From an uncultured Hyphomicrobiaceae bacterium (GTDB lineage: Bacteria; Pseudomonadota; Alphaproteobacteria; Rhizobiales; CAMYJA01), in NCBI GenBank assembly GCA_947258705.1, contig CAMYJA010000002.1:267880-331879 (forward strand): DNA of 64,000 nucleotides, given 5' to 3'. Under the pieces are notes generated by a model. It was not told where the DNA came from and did not search any database. It worked only from the letters and a program-made list of their open reading frames with translations. Below are positions 18,868-29,227 of this stretch, piece after piece (position 1 is the stretch's first letter; each line of letters opens with the position of its first letter). The translations under genes were made by a program, and so were the position numbers.

Positions 18868-19487
18868 TCCTTGGATTGACCGGTTCGATCGGAATGGGAA
18901 AATCGGTGGCCGCCGACCGTTTCCGCTCGCGCGGCATTGCCGTGTTTGATGCGGATGCCGAGGTCCACCGCCTCTACCGCGAAAAAGCGGTACCATTGAT
19001 CGAAGCGGCCTTTCCCGGAACCACCAATGCCGAGGGGGTCGATCGCACCCGGTTGACCGAAGCGCTCGGAGGCAATGCCGACAATTTCGAGAAACTCGAA
19101 GCCATTGTTCATCCTCTGGTGCTCGAGGCGCAGCGGAAATTTCTCCAGACGGAACATGCGCGTGGCGCGAAACTCGTCGTTCTCGAAATACCTTTGCTGT
19201 TCGAGACGGGCGGCGTCGACAAGGTCGATGCCGTGATCGTTGTCAGCGCGACCGAGGCTCAGCAACGCGAGCGGGTGCTCGCGCGGCCCGGAATGAGCGA
19301 AGAAAAGCTTGCGCGGATTCTGGCGCGCCAGACGCCGGATGAGGAAAAACGGGCGCGGGCCGACTATGTTGTGGATACGAGCGGATCGATTGAACAAACC
19401 GAGGATCAGATCGATATTATTATCGATTCGCACCCCGGTGTTCGCGCGTGGGTGTATGAAGCCTGGTGGCGGGAAAATGCATCATAG
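18861..19487 (+). CDS. coaE: Dephospho-CoA kinase
   Basis: Last step of coenzyme A synthesis. The protein has 208 residues. The P-loop is GLTGSIGMGKSVAADRF; GVFDADAEVHRLY-like residues (AVFDADAEVHRLY) and the lid region around RQTPDEEKRARADYV match the family. It overlaps aroE, and dnaQ begins 14 bases after its stop, so the ppsR-to-dnaQ run looks like one operon. Confidence 0.95.
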   Translation: MLILGLTGSIGMGKSVAADRFRSRGIAVFDADAEVHRLYREKAVPLIEAAFPGTTNAEGVDRTRLTEALGGNADNFEKLEAIVHPLVLEAQRKFLQTEHARGAKLVVLEIPLLFETGGVDKVDAVIVVSATEAQQRERVLARPGMSEEKLARILARQTPDEEKRARADYVVDTSGSIEQTEDQIDIIIDSHPGVRAWVYEAWWRENAS

Positions 19488-19501
19488 AAAAGGCATCGAA
19501 C

Positions 19502-20200
19502 ATGCTTCGTGAAATCGTTCTTGATACGGAAACCACCGGTCTCGATCCGAAATCGGGCCACCGGATTATCGAAATCGGCTGTGTCGAACTCGTCAATCAT
19601 ATTCCGAGCGGCGAGCAATTTCACGAATTTATCAATCCTGAACGAACGGTTCCGCGCGAAGCGGTCGCGATTCACGGCATTTCGACCGAAATGCTCGCGG
19701 ACAAGCCTCTCTTTGTCGATGTCGTGGATGGTTTTCTCGACTTTATCGGCGATGCGCGGTTGATCATACACAATGCCGGTTTCGATATCGGATTTCTCAA
19801 TTGGGAGCTTGCCACCGTCGAGCGTGAGATTCTCACTATGGACCGGGTCGTGGATACCCTGGCGCTGGCGCGGCGCAAGCATGCCGGCAGCCCGAACAGC
19901 CTCGATGCCCTGTGCAAACGCTACAAGATCGACAATTCCGCGCGCGAGGTTCACGGCGCGCTTCTCGACAGCCAGTTGCTCGCCGAGGTCTATCTCGAAC
20001 TTATCGGCGGCCATCAGACGGAACTCGGCCTGGCTCAGGAACGCGGTGCAAAGGGCACACGTTCAAGCGGCCGCGCGGGCGGGCTCATCGAGCGGCCCGA
20101 GCCTTTGGCCCCGCGCCTGCTGAAGGAAGAGCAAGACGCCCATGACGCCTTCATCGAAACTCTTGGCGAAGATTCGCTCTGGAAAAAAATCGCTTCGTGA
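19502..20200 (+). CDS. dnaQ: DNA polymerase III epsilon subunit (proofreading 3'-5' exonuclease)
   Basis: Proofreading subunit of the replicase. The ATG at 19502 gives 232 residues. Exo I is DTETTGLDP, Exo II is HNAGFDIGFLNWEL, and Exo III epsilon is HGALLDSQLLAEVYLEL. A linker with a clamp-binding tail follows. The 239 bases after it (20201-20439) hold no gene that I can support. Confidence 0.96.
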   Translation: MLREIVLDTETTGLDPKSGHRIIEIGCVELVNHIPSGEQFHEFINPERTVPREAVAIHGISTEMLADKPLFVDVVDGFLDFIGDARLIIHNAGFDIGFLNWELATVEREILTMDRVVDTLALARRKHAGSPNSLDALCKRYKIDNSAREVHGALLDSQLLAEVYLELIGGHQTELGLAQERGAKGTRSSGRAGGLIERPEPLAPRLLKEEQDAHDAFIETLGEDSLWKKIAS

Positions 20201-20439
20201 GTTTTCGGACGGATCGGGAGAAACGGCGGCACGGTTGCGCTTTACCCTCGGCCGCATTGCGTGGCCGATAATGCGCTCGTCGAACAATTGCATTGTCAGG
20301 CGTATTGTCTGCGCACCATTTCCAGGCTTCAGCTTTAAAAGCTGACATTGAGAAGAACTCGACACACTTGTCCATGAGCATGGAATGAATGTGACCCATG
20401 TCGTATCCGAAGTCGTTTCCGAAACGTCCGAGGCCTGGG

Positions 20440-20946
20440 CTAGCTCGCCGGCTGCGCTTCTTCACCGGCCGTTTGCACGCGCGACGTATAGAGCGAGGCG
20501 AAATCTATGGGATCGAGGAGGAGCGGTGGAAAACCGCCCTCGCGCGTCAGGTCGGCAATGAGACGCCTTAGAAACGGAAACAGGATGGACGGGCAGTTGA
20601 TCAGCAAAAACGGCTGAAGCATCTTCTCGGGAACATTGGCAATTCTGAAGACGCCCGAATAGACCGTCTCGAGGCTGTAAATGACATTGTCCGAGCTGGT
20701 GGCCTTGGCCTTGAAATCTATTGCGCTTTCATAGGTGTCTTCACCGACTTTGCGGGCGTTGACATTGACCTCGACATCGAGGTTCGGCTTTTCGTCGAGC
20801 GTTTGCAGTGACACGGGCGCTTTGGGATTTTCAAACGACAGGTCCTTGATATATTGGCCAAGTACCCGGAATTCACCTTTTTCGCCGCCGTCCTGGGCTT
20901 CGTTCGAATTGCCGTTTGCCGGCGGTGTTTGGTTTTCTTCAGCCAT
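20440..20946 (-). CDS. secB: Protein-export chaperone SecB
   Basis: Tetrameric chaperone that holds precursors for SecA. The protein has 168 residues. The core FRVLGQYIKDLSFENPKAP and NCPSILFPFLRRLIADLTREGGFPPLLLDPIDF-type C-terminal segment are diagnostic. An acidic/Asn-rich N-terminal tail precedes it. It lies antisense to dnaQ, as in other alphaproteobacterial origin regions. Confidence 0.95.
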   Translation of the reverse strand: MAEENQTPPANGNSNEAQDGGEKGEFRVLGQYIKDLSFENPKAPVSLQTLDEKPNLDVEVNVNARKVGEDTYESAIDFKAKATSSDNVIYSLETVYSGVFRIANVPEKMLQPFLLINCPSILFPFLRRLIADLTREGGFPPLLLDPIDFASLYTSRVQTAGEEAQPAS

Positions 20947-21134
20947 AACCGTCTCGCCTTTTCATGTCATGTTGGATAAAAAATTTCCGCAGCGCGCATT
21001 CATGCGGCCGCGATCAGCTTGTCAAAATGCGGAAACTGTTTCGTGCCGCCTTAGAATCTGGCGCCAGATGTAGCATGAGGGCTTTAAGCGGGCAATTGGG
21101 ATGTGACGATTGTGCGCACGGGCTCTTATCAGGG

Positions 21135-21686
21135 CTATTTTCGGTCGGGCGGATCTTTTGCCGGATCGTCCACGCGTTCATACTCGGCCTCGATCACGGG
21201 CCCTTTGTCCCGTTTCGCATCGCGGCTGCCGGATCGAGTCGCGTCCATGTCCGGGTGTTGACCTGGCGTTGGACCGGTTCGCGTGCCTGTGCTTTGCGTG
21301 GTGCTGGAAAATATATCGACATTTATATTGGCGTTGCGGGCCATCCTTTTGAACAGCCACTTCGCCAGCCCATGGCGAAAAGCCGGGATGAAGAGCAAGA
21401 AACCCATCGTATCGGTGATCATGCCCGGGGTCAGCAGGAAAGCGCCCGCAGTGAGAAGGCTGACCCCGTCAATGACTGTATCCACAGGGATGCGCCCTTC
21501 CGACAAGGTCTTCTGGGTGCGCTCCAGGGCGGCGAAGCCCTGAGCGCGCAAAAGCGAGGCGCCGGCTATCGCGGTGACGATGACAATCCCGATCGTCCAG
21601 CCCACGCCGATGGCTTTGCCGACTTCGATGAATACGGCGATTTCGGCCAGTGGGACCAGAATAAATATCAGAAGAAGAACGGGCAT
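21135..21686 (-). CDS. fxsA: FxsA-family membrane protein
   Basis: Cytoplasmic-membrane protein related to E. coli FxsA, known for suppressing F exclusion of phage T7. The protein has 183 residues. It begins MPVLLLIFILVPLAEIAVFI, has TIGIVIVTAIAGASLLRAQG, and LLTPGMITDTMGFLLFIPA forms the last membrane segment. A hydrophilic tail of about 60 residues ends with DDPAKDPPDRK. Its physiological role is unknown. Confidence 0.9.
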   Translation of the reverse strand: MPVLLLIFILVPLAEIAVFIEVGKAIGVGWTIGIVIVTAIAGASLLRAQGFAALERTQKTLSEGRIPVDTVIDGVSLLTAGAFLLTPGMITDTMGFLLFIPAFRHGLAKWLFKRMARNANINVDIFSSTTQSTGTRTGPTPGQHPDMDATRSGSRDAKRDKGPVIEAEYERVDDPAKDPPDRK

Positions 21687-21955
21687 TGAAATATCGTCCT
21701 TAAGAAGCCATTTCTATCGTCATATATGGACCGTCTTTTCGAGATTAAAAGACAATCTAGGAGATCAAACGAGAATCCTGTCGCGGCAGCAAGTCATGAC
21801 AGTCCGAAAATTATTTGATACTTGCGTCATGATCTGGTGTTATATGAAATTATGACATGCTGGCGACAGCGCTCTTGATCTTTCAGAGGCATCAAACATC
21901 TAACAATCAAATCCGGTATCTGGGTGGCTCAGATTCGGGTGGGAATTAGTGGACC

Positions 21956-22675
21956 ATGAATGAAATATTCGATATTTACACCCTCCTCTTTCTTGTCCTG
22001 GCGGTGGTGATTTTTCTGAGGCTCAGAAGCGTTCTCGGACGGAGAACCGGTAATGAGCGCCAGCCCTACGATCCCTACAGCTCCCAGAACGGAACCCCGT
22101 CTTCTGGCCGCGACAATGTCGTTCCGATGCCCGGGCAGGAGGGGCATCAAGGCACGCCTCCCTATCAGGAAGAGGAACGGGACCCGGAAGAGCGGGTCGA
22201 AGGTTTTGCGCCCGCAGGTTCCGAGCTTTCGAAGGGCCTGATCGAAATCGCCCGCAACGATCTGAGTTTCGATCCGAAACATTTCATCAGTGGCGCCAAA
22301 CAGGCCTATGAGCTGATCCTGACCGCATTCGGCGAGGGCAACAGGAATTCGTTGAAGCCATTGCTCAACAAGGATGTCTATGAGGGATTTGCCTCTGCGA
22401 TCGCGCAGCGCGAGGAAGAAGGAAAAATTGTCGATTCAAGCTTTGTCGGGATCGACAAGGCCGATCTCATCGAGGCGGAGGTCAAGAACAAGACGGCCCG
22501 CATCACCATCAAGTTTGTCAGCCAGCTCATCACCGCAATCCGCAATCGCAGCGGTGAGGTTATCGAAGGGGATCCGAAGGCGATCCATGAGGTGACGGAT
22601 ATCTGGACGTTCGCCCGGGAAATTACATCGAGCGATCCGAACTGGAAACTGGTGGCGACGCAAACCGCGAACTGA
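21956..22675 (+). CDS. Tim44/TimA-like inner-membrane-anchored protein
   Basis: The protein has 239 residues. One N-terminal membrane helix (YTLLFLVLAVVIFLRLRSVLG) is followed by a Gly/Pro/Gln-rich linker and a Tim44-like domain (about residues 90-235) with FISGAKQAYELILTAFGEGN and LKPLLNKDVYEGFASAI. It is homologous to mitochondrial Tim44. In Alphaproteobacteria the role is not well defined. It is divergent from fxsA; the 269-base gap between them shows no gene. Confidence 0.9.
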   Translation: MNEIFDIYTLLFLVLAVVIFLRLRSVLGRRTGNERQPYDPYSSQNGTPSSGRDNVVPMPGQEGHQGTPPYQEEERDPEERVEGFAPAGSELSKGLIEIARNDLSFDPKHFISGAKQAYELILTAFGEGNRNSLKPLLNKDVYEGFASAIAQREEEGKIVDSSFVGIDKADLIEAEVKNKTARITIKFVSQLITAIRNRSGEVIEGDPKAIHEVTDIWTFAREITSSDPNWKLVATQTAN

Positions 22676-22716
22676 AACCAAATTCGGGGGGCCTGAATTC
22701 TGGGCCGTTTAAGGTA

Positions 22717-23922
22717 ATGTCAAATAGAGCGCGCCATGCATTGCAAAAATGCGTGGCGCTTTCAATTGCAGGCTTGTTGATAATGCTGGATGTTGGCCAA
22801 ACGCACGCATTAACGGCGCTCGATGCCTATGGCAAGCGCGGGCGGATGGGTATGAAAAAGGTTAGCTTCGATCAGCTCCCCGGCTGGAAGAGCGACGATC
22901 ACGAGCAGGCATTTCGCGCCTTTTTGCGTTCGTGCAAGAGCCTTTCGGGCAAGAACTCCTCAAGACCCAAAAGAAGCATGGCGCTTCTCAAACGGGTCTG
23001 CCGGAAAGCCGCGCTCAAGGGCGGGCGCATTTCCCAGGCCGAGGCCAGGCAGTTTTTCGAAGCTCATTTCACGCCCCATAAAGTTGTCACGCCCAAATCC
23101 ACCGGATTGCTGACCGGTTATTACGAACCGCTTCTCAACGGATCGCGCAAGCCCGATGACCGTTTTAATATTCCGATTTTGAAACGGCCGGACGATCTCG
23201 TTAATCTTGTAAAGGAGACCTTGCGGGGCTCGACCAACGAGAAGCTCACCCATGCCAGAAAGACCGCAAAAGGCCTGGTGCCCTATTTTACGCGTGCCGA
23301 AATCGAAAACGGCGCGCTGAAATCGAAAGGGCTCGAAATCCTTTATCTCGACGATCCCGTCGATGCGTTTTTTCTTCACGTGCAGGGCTCGGGCCGCATC
23401 AAGCTGCGCGATGGCAGCAAGATCCGTATCGGATATGACGGAAAAAACGGCTACCGCTACACCTCGATCGGTGGCGTCCTTGTCGACAAGGGCGAGGTGA
23501 GCTGGGATAATTTGACACTCCATTCCCTGCGTAAATGGCTCGAACTCGACCGCGAGCGGGGCCGGCAGATCCTGTGGCAGAACAGGTCCTATATCTTTTT
23601 TCGCGAACACAGGGAGAAGAAGCTCACCGGACCGCTCGGGGCAGCCGACATCCCGCTGACGTCCGGACGCAGTTTGGCGGTGGATGCGGGCTATCACCCG
23701 CTTGGCGTTCCCATATATGTCACATCGCCCTCCCTGCGACATGGCAGCGGGTCGAAGTCCGGTGGTTTCAAGCGGCTGATGATCGCGCAGGATGTCGGCT
23801 CGGCCATCAAGGGGGCGGTCCGGGGCGATATTTATTTCGGCTCGGGCAAGAAGGCCGGCGCGCTTGCGGGCCGGACCAAGCATTCCGGCTCCTTCACGGT
23901 TCTTCTGCCGTCTTCGGAATGA
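22717..23922 (+). CDS. mltA: Membrane-bound lytic murein transglycosylase A
   Basis: Cleaves peptidoglycan glycan strands with 1,6-anhydro-MurNAc formation. The protein has 401 residues with an N-terminal signal segment. The MltA domain includes LLTGYYEPLLNGSRKP and FFLHVQGSGRIKL. The C-terminal 3D domain has AQDVGSAIKGAVRGDIYFG with the catalytic-type aspartates. It lies between tim44-like and the Smr gene, the usual alphaproteobacterial order. Confidence 0.94.
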   Translation: MSNRARHALQKCVALSIAGLLIMLDVGQTHALTALDAYGKRGRMGMKKVSFDQLPGWKSDDHEQAFRAFLRSCKSLSGKNSSRPKRSMALLKRVCRKAALKGGRISQAEARQFFEAHFTPHKVVTPKSTGLLTGYYEPLLNGSRKPDDRFNIPILKRPDDLVNLVKETLRGSTNEKLTHARKTAKGLVPYFTRAEIENGALKSKGLEILYLDDPVDAFFLHVQGSGRIKLRDGSKIRIGYDGKNGYRYTSIGGVLVDKGEVSWDNLTLHSLRKWLELDRERGRQILWQNRSYIFFREHREKKLTGPLGAADIPLTSGRSLAVDAGYHPLGVPIYVTSPSLRHGSGSKSGGFKRLMIAQDVGSAIKGAVRGDIYFGSGKKAGALAGRTKHSGSFTVLLPSSE

Positions 23923-23929
23923 GCGCCAC

Positions 23930-24509
23930 ATGTCACGAGACAATTCCAGGAAAAACCGTTCTCATGGGCGAAATATCGACCAGGATGAGGCCCAATTATG
24001 GGCCGAGATCACCAATGCCGTCGATCCGCTCGACGATGAGCAAAAGAAAATCGTTCTGAAACCTGCGCGCTCCGACGGCAAACCGGGAGCGGAGGCGGCT
24101 CACCCAAGGCATAGTTCCGCGTCCCGGCCGGGTGCTGCCGATATGCCCGGGCCGGCACAAGATGGAAACAAGAGCGCCGGCCGGTTATCCGACGAGCCCT
24201 TCGACCGGCGGAATATGCGCAAGATCGGCAGCGGGCAGATTTCAATAGATGACCGGATCGATCTCCATGGCATGCGCCAGAGCGAGGCTTTTCAGACCCT
24301 TAAAAACTTCCTGATCGATGCGCAGGCCGCCCATTGCCGGACCGTTCTCGTGATTACCGGTAAGAGAAACCGGCGTGCTCAAGCGCGAGGTGCCGAATTG
24401 GCTCAACTCGCCCGATCTTCAGGGTGTGGTGCTCGGTTATTCGACATCGCTTGCGCGGCATGGCGGCGAGGGTGCGCTTTACGTCAGATTGCGGCGCGCG
24501 CGGGACTGA
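23930..24509 (+). pseudogene. Smr/MutS2-domain protein, interrupted by a one-base frameshift
   Basis: Starts MSRDNSRKNRSHGRN and carries the Smr motif IDDRIDLHGMRQSEAFQTL followed by VLVITGK. After TGKRN (near 24361-24371) the original frame loses all similarity. Reading one base further on gives GVLKREVPNWLNSPDLQ and then HGGEGALYVRLRRARD before a TGA at 24507-24509, which is the conserved Smr ending. One base is therefore extra relative to an intact gene, either a real mutation or a sequencing error. Smr domains are nucleases acting on RNA or branched DNA. Confidence 0.85.
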
Positions 24510-24539
24510 CCCGTATACTGCTTGGCCCCGTGGATAAAA

Positions 24540-25847
24540 TCAGAGAACGAAGCGCGACAGGTCAGCGTCTTTCGCAAGGTCGCCGATATGCTGCTGTACA
24601 TAAGCCTCGTCGATGGTGATTTTTTCGCCCGATTTGTCGGATGCCTCGAAGCTGATTTTGTCCAGCACCCGCTCCATAACCGTCATCAGGCGGCGGGCAC
24701 CGATATTTTCAACGTTTGAATTGACCTCGACCGCAATCCCGGCAAGCGCGTCGATTGCATCCGCGGTGAATTCGAGCTCGACGCCTTCGGTCTTCAGGAG
24801 TGCGATATACTGGGTGATCAGGCTCGCCCTGGGTTCGGTGAGTATTCGCTTGAAATCCTCCTTGTCGAGGGCGCGCAATTCGACTCTGATCGGCAGACGT
24901 CCCTGCAGTTCCGGCAGAAGATCGGATGGTTTCGATACATGGAAGGCGCCCGACGCGATGAACAGGATGTGGTCGGTTTTCACGGGACCGTATTTTGTCG
25001 AGACGATGGTGCCTTCAATGAGCGGCAGGAGGTCGCGCTGAACGCCCTCGCGGCTGACATCGCCGCCGGTCCGTTCGGTCCGGGCGCAAATCTTGTCGAT
25101 CTCGTCGAGAAACACAATACCGTGGTTTTCAGCAAGATCGATGGCCTTTGAAATGATCTGGTCGTCGTCGATGAGCTTGTCGGATTCTTCCGCGATCAAC
25201 AGGTCGTAGCTTTCGTCGACCGTGACCTTTTTTGTTTTGGTCGACTCGCCAAAGGCTTTGCCGAGCATATCGCCGATATTGATCATTCCGACCTGCGCCC
25301 CGGGCATTCCCGGCACATCGAAGCTCGGCATGCCGTGAGCATGGTCCGCGACCTCGATTTCGATTTCCTTGTCGTCAAGCTCGCCGCTGCGCAGTTTTTT
25401 GAGAAAGGACTCGCGCGTGCTCGCCTTGGCGTCGGGACCGACCAGGGCTTCGAGAACCCGGCTTTCCGCGTTTAACTGAGCCCGCGCCTGGACCTCCTTG
25501 CGACCGGCTTCGCGCACCAGGCTGATGCCGGTTTCGATCAGGTCCCGGACGATCTGGTCGACATCGCGGCCCACATAACCGACTTCGGTGAATTTGGTGG
25601 CTTCGATTTTTATGAATGGAGCGTTGGCCAGACGCGCCAGGCGCCTCGAGATTTCCGTTTTACCAACGCCGGTCGGGCCGATCATGAGTATGTTTTTCGG
25701 CAGAACCTCCTCACGCAATTCCTCATCGAGCTGTTGCCGGCGCCAGCGGTTCCTCAGCGCAATGGCGACGGCTCTCTTGGCGTCGTTCTGGCCGATGATA
25801 TGGCGGTCGAGCTCGGATACGATTTCTCTGGGGGAAAAACTTGTCAT
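24540..25847 (-). CDS. hslU: ATP-dependent protease ATPase subunit HslU
   Basis: AAA+ unfoldase of the HslVU (ClpYQ) protease. The protein has 435 residues. The Walker A is [31 protein letters not shown] is the HslU-specific pore region, and [10 protein letters not shown] is the Walker B. The C-terminal tail [13 protein letters not shown] inserts into HslV. It lies 81 bases downstream of hslV on the same strand. Confidence 0.97.
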   Translation of the reverse strand: MTSFSPREIVSELDRHIIGQNDAKRAVAIALRNRWRRQQLDEELREEVLPKNILMIGPTGVGKTEISRRLARLANAPFIKIEATKFTEVGYVGRDVDQIVRDLIETGISLVREAGRKEVQARAQLNAESRVLEALVGPDAKASTRESFLKKLRSGELDDKEIEIEVADHAHGMPSFDVPGMPGAQVGMINIGDMLGKAFGESTKTKKVTVDESYDLLIAEESDKLIDDDQIISKAIDLAENHGIVFLDEIDKICARTERTGGDVSREGVQRDLLPLIEGTIVSTKYGPVKTDHILFIASGAFHVSKPSDLLPELQGRLPIRVELRALDKEDFKRILTEPRASLITQYIALLKTEGVELEFTADAIDALAGIAVEVNSNVENIGARRLMTVMERVLDKISFEASDKSGEKITIDEAYVQQHIGDLAKDADLSRFVL

Positions 25848-25928
25848 GAATTGTTACGTCTGTCTCTGTATCATTTTGCGGATCGGCGTCAGCCCTGGAT
25901 GACCGTCGCCGGTGGAAATGCGTTAAAA

Positions 25929-26486
25929 TCACTTATCGCTGGCAAGCGTTTCTACAATAATATTTTCATTGGTGTAGACGCAGATTTCGGCGGCGACCTT
26001 CATGGCGCGGCGGGCGATTTCCTCGGCGTCCATATCCGTATCGTTAAGGGCGCGCGCCGCCGCCAATGCGTAATTGCCGCCCGAGCCGATGCCCATCAGA
26101 TTGTTTTCTGGCTCCAGCACGTCGCCGGTGCCCGTGAGAACCAGCGTATCCTTGTTGTCCGCAACGATCATCATCGCTTCGAGCCGGCGCAGATATTTGT
26201 CCGTGCGCCAGTCCTTGGCCAGCTCGACACATGCACGCATGAGCTGATCGGGATATTGTTCGAGCCTGCCCTCGAGGCGTTCGAACAGGGTGAATGCGTC
26301 GGCGGTCGCGCCTGCAAAACCACTGATGACATTGCCTTTGCCGAGCCTGCGCACCTTGCGCGCATTGCCTTTCAATATCGTCTGGCCGAGGCTGACCTGG
26401 CCGTCTCCAGCGATGACGACCTTGCCGCCCTTGCGCACGGTCACGATCGTGGTGCCGCGCCAGTTTTGAGATGAGGTTTCGCTCAA
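25929..26486 (-). CDS. hslV: ATP-dependent protease peptidase subunit HslV
   Basis: Threonine peptidase chamber of HslVU. The protein has 185 residues. [20 protein letters not shown] supplies the nucleophilic threonine exposed after removal of an 11-residue propeptide. [17 protein letters not shown] is conserved. A heat-shock-like promoter lies just upstream. Confidence 0.97.
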   Translation of the reverse strand: MSETSSQNWRGTTIVTVRKGGKVVIAGDGQVSLGQTILKGNARKVRRLGKGNVISGFAGATADAFTLFERLEGRLEQYPDQLMRACVELAKDWRTDKYLRRLEAMMIVADNKDTLVLTGTGDVLEPENNLMGIGSGGNYALAAARALNDTDMDAEEIARRAMKVAAEICVYTNENIIVETLASDK

Positions 26487-26520
26487 GGTGCGTAAAATCC
26501 TTTGTTTGTCTATAACAGCC

Positions 26521-26550
26521 CATATCGGATTGGCTGAACGTTAAGTCAAG
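26521..26550 (-). promoter_or_regulatory. Candidate RpoH (heat-shock) promoter of hslVU
   Basis: On the minus strand CTTGAC (26550-26545) is followed after 16 bases by CCGATATG (26528-26521). This resembles alphaproteobacterial sigma-32 promoters (CTTG near -35, CNTAT-type -10). hslVU is a classic RpoH target. The match is by eye. Confidence 0.4.
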
Positions 26551-26675
26551 TGAAAGTGTCTGCTGTCACACTGGGGATCAAGACGCTATGGCCTTCAAGC
26601 ACTGAAACTGGTAGAGCGTCGCGTGTAAAGGGCAATTTCTGAGATTGCACACTGAATGTTGGAAGGCATTGGGCT

Positions 26676-27269
26676 TTGAAAAAACGTAAGGCATCAATTT
26701 CTCGGGATACGGCCGAGACGAAAATCAGCGCCACCATCAATCTCGATGGCGACGGCAGCTATGACATTGAAACGGGTGTCGGTTTTCTCGACCACATGCT
26801 GGAGCAATTGTCGCGGCATTCCCTTATCGATATCACGCTCAAAGCCGATGGCGATCTGCACATCGACCAGCATCACACGGTTGAGGATTGCGGCATCGTT
26901 CTGGGGCAGGCGTTTAAGGAGGCGCTGGGGGACAAGGCCGGGATCGGCCGTTATGCCGATATCGGCCTGCCGATGGACGAAACGCTGACCCGGGTCGCGG
27001 TCGATGTCTCGGGGCGTCCTTTTCTCGTCTGGCGGGTTGCGTTCGACAAGCCGAAGGTCGGCGAGATGGATACGGAGCTTTTTCAGGAATGGTTCCAGGC
27101 ATTCGCCCAGAATGCCGGGATCACCCTGCATGTTGAGAATGTGTACGGAATGAACAACCATCACATTGCCGAGACCTGTTATAAAGGACTTGCTTTGGCA
27201 TTGCGCCGCGCCACTGAGCTGGATGCTCGGCAGGGCAAGCGTATTCCCTCAACCAAGGGTTCGTTATAA
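26676..27269 (+). CDS. hisB: Imidazoleglycerol-phosphate dehydratase
   Basis: Histidine pathway dehydratase, monofunctional. A TTG start at 26676 preceded by GGAAGG gives 197 residues, the normal length. The metal-binding motifs [22 protein letters not shown] and [14 protein letters not shown] are intact. It heads hisB-DUF2628-hisHAFE, a standard alphaproteobacterial order, with hslV divergent. Confidence 0.95.
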   Translation: MKKRKASISRDTAETKISATINLDGDGSYDIETGVGFLDHMLEQLSRHSLIDITLKADGDLHIDQHHTVEDCGIVLGQAFKEALGDKAGIGRYADIGLPMDETLTRVAVDVSGRPFLVWRVAFDKPKVGEMDTELFQEWFQAFAQNAGITLHVENVYGMNNHHIAETCYKGLALALRRATELDARQGKRIPSTKGSL

Positions 27270-27350
27270 AGTGCCATCGATCAGGGCAGGCTTCGCGGGC
27301 CGCCATTTAGATATGTGTCGAAATGACATGGATCGGTTTTTTCTTCCGGG

Positions 27351-27785
27351 ATGGTTCGGGTGAAGATTTATACAGTTCATGAATTGGCCGGGGAGCGAAC
27401 CGACCTTGAGGAACGGGCAAAGAGGCTCGTCATGATCAAGGACGGGATTTCGTTCCTCGCCCTTGTCACCCCCATGATCTGGTGCCTGTGGCACAGGGCG
27501 TGGTGGGCGCTGCTCGGCTATTTCGCTGTCCTTTTCGCCATCACGGGAATCGGCATGCTTGCCGGGTTCGGCGACATCAAACTGGGCTTATTGACGACAT
27601 TGCTCAATGTGGGCTTTGCGCTGGAGGCAAATAATATCAGGCGATGGATGCTGGAGAACGCGGGCGCCGTCATGGTCGGGGTAACCAGCGGCGGCAATCT
27701 GGAAGAATGTGAATATCGCTTCTTTACCTCATGGCTGAAAACTGCAAAAGAAGAGCCGTCAGCGCCTTCCCTGCAGGGGGCGTGA
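27351..27785 (+). CDS. DUF2628 membrane protein
   Basis: The protein has 144 residues. The N-terminal RVKIYTVHELAG and RLVMIKDGISFLALVTPMIWCLWHRAWW are typical of DUF2628, with two to three membrane segments and EANNIRRWMLENAG after them. The function is unknown. It is persistently embedded between hisB and hisH in Alphaproteobacteria. Confidence 0.88.
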   Translation: MVRVKIYTVHELAGERTDLEERAKRLVMIKDGISFLALVTPMIWCLWHRAWWALLGYFAVLFAITGIGMLAGFGDIKLGLLTTLLNVGFALEANNIRRWMLENAGAVMVGVTSGGNLEECEYRFFTSWLKTAKEEPSAPSLQGA

Positions 27786-27827
27786 AATTTCTCATAACCG
27801 GTCTTTCAAAATGCGATGCGTTAAATC

Positions 27828-28481
27828 ATGAGTGACGTCGTCATTATCGACTACGGGTCGGGAAATCTCCATTCCGCCCTGAAGGCTTTCGAGCGGGCGG
27901 ACCGGGAGGCATCCCTGGGCCGCAAGATCGTGCTCAGTTCCGACCCTTCGGTGGTCGAGCGCGCCGGCCGCATCGTGCTTCCCGGCGTCGGGGCCTTTGC
28001 GGATTGCAAGAGGGGTCTCGAAGCGGTGCCCGGAATGTTGCCGGCACTTCATGCGGCGGTGCGCGAAAAGGGCGTTCCCTTTCTCGGCATATGCGTCGGC
28101 ATGCAATTGATGGCCAGCCGCGGGCTCGAGCATGGCAGCTCAAAGGGCCTTGACTGGATCAAGGGCGAGGTCCGGGCGATCGAGCCTCGGGACAAATCGC
28201 TGAAAATTCCGCATATGGGCTGGAATACGCTCGATGTCGTCCGCGACCACCCCGTACTCGACGGCATCAATACCGGTGACGACGGTCTTCATGCCTATTT
28301 CGTTCATTCCTATCATTTTGTCAGCAATGATCCCGGAAGCTGCATCGCCACAACCGATTATGGCGGCGCCGTTACCGCGATGGTGGGCGAGGACAACCTG
28401 GTCGGCACCCAGTTCCATCCTGAAAAAAGCCAGAAACTGGGGCTTCGTCTGATCACGAACTTTATGAACTGGCAGCCATGA
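27828..28481 (+). CDS. hisH: Imidazole glycerol phosphate synthase, glutaminase subunit
   Basis: Class I amidotransferase that feeds ammonia to HisF. The protein has 217 residues. The nucleophile elbow is [11 protein letters not shown], and the histidine/glutamate pair is in [10 protein letters not shown]. One base separates it from hisA. Confidence 0.96.
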   Translation: MSDVVIIDYGSGNLHSALKAFERADREASLGRKIVLSSDPSVVERAGRIVLPGVGAFADCKRGLEAVPGMLPALHAAVREKGVPFLGICVGMQLMASRGLEHGSSKGLDWIKGEVRAIEPRDKSLKIPHMGWNTLDVVRDHPVLDGINTGDDGLHAYFVHSYHFVSNDPGSCIATTDYGGAVTAMVGEDNLVGTQFHPEKSQKLGLRLITNFMNWQP

Positions 28482-28482
28482 C

Positions 28483-29226
28483 ATGATTTTATTTCCTGCA
28501 ATCGACCTTAAAGACGGGCAATGCGTGCGCCTCAAGCTCGGCGAAATGGAAAGTGCGACCGTATTCAATGACGATCCGGCGCAGCAAGCCCGCGATTTCG
28601 AGGCGCAGGGATTTCGCTATCTCCATATCGTCGATCTTAATGGCGCGTTCGAGGGCGCTCCCGTCAATGGCGATGCGGTTTCGGCCATTCTCGACGCGGT
28701 TTCCATGCCGGTTCAACTCGGCGGCGGTATTCGCGATATCGAGACGATCGCGATGTGGCTCGAAAAAGGCGTTTCACGGGTCATTCTCGGGACAGTCGCC
28801 GTGCGCAATCCCGATCTCGTACGCGATGCGTGCAGCCGGTATCCGGGACGCGTGGCCGTGGGGATTGATGCGCGGAACGGCTATGTCGCGGTCGAGGGCT
28901 GGGGCGAGGTCAGCGAGGTGACGGCCATCGATCTGGCGCGGCGTTATGTGGATGCGGGCGTGGCGGCGATCATCTATACGGATATCGGCCGCGACGGGAT
29001 ATTGACCGGATTGAATCTGCCCGCGACCGCCGAGATGGCGCGCGCCGTCGATATTCCGGTGATCGCTTCGGGCGGCCTGGCATCGATCGACGATATCCGG
29101 GAGCTCCTGAAGCCCGAATATGCCATGCTCGAAGGGGCGATCTCGGGACGGGCTCTCTATGACGGGCGGCTCGATGCTGGCGAGGCGCTGGCTCTTCTCG
29201 ACGCCGCGTCCGGAAAGGTTGCGTAA
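28483..29226 (+). CDS. hisA: Phosphoribosylformimino-5-aminoimidazole carboxamide ribotide isomerase
   Basis: (beta-alpha)8-barrel isomerase of histidine synthesis. The protein has 247 residues. The catalytic aspartates are in [13 protein letters not shown] and [12 protein letters not shown]. It is tightly packed between hisH and hisF. Confidence 0.96.
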   Translation: MILFPAIDLKDGQCVRLKLGEMESATVFNDDPAQQARDFEAQGFRYLHIVDLNGAFEGAPVNGDAVSAILDAVSMPVQLGGGIRDIETIAMWLEKGVSRVILGTVAVRNPDLVRDACSRYPGRVAVGIDARNGYVAVEGWGEVSEVTAIDLARRYVDAGVAAIIYTDIGRDGILTGLNLPATAEMARAVDIPVIASGGLASIDDIRELLKPEYAMLEGAISGRALYDGRLDAGEALALLDAASGKVA

Positions 29227-29227
29227 C

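Noticed and set aside
20201..20439. A decayed gene between dnaQ and secB
   Set aside because: No frame shows recognisable similarity; treated as empty spacer.
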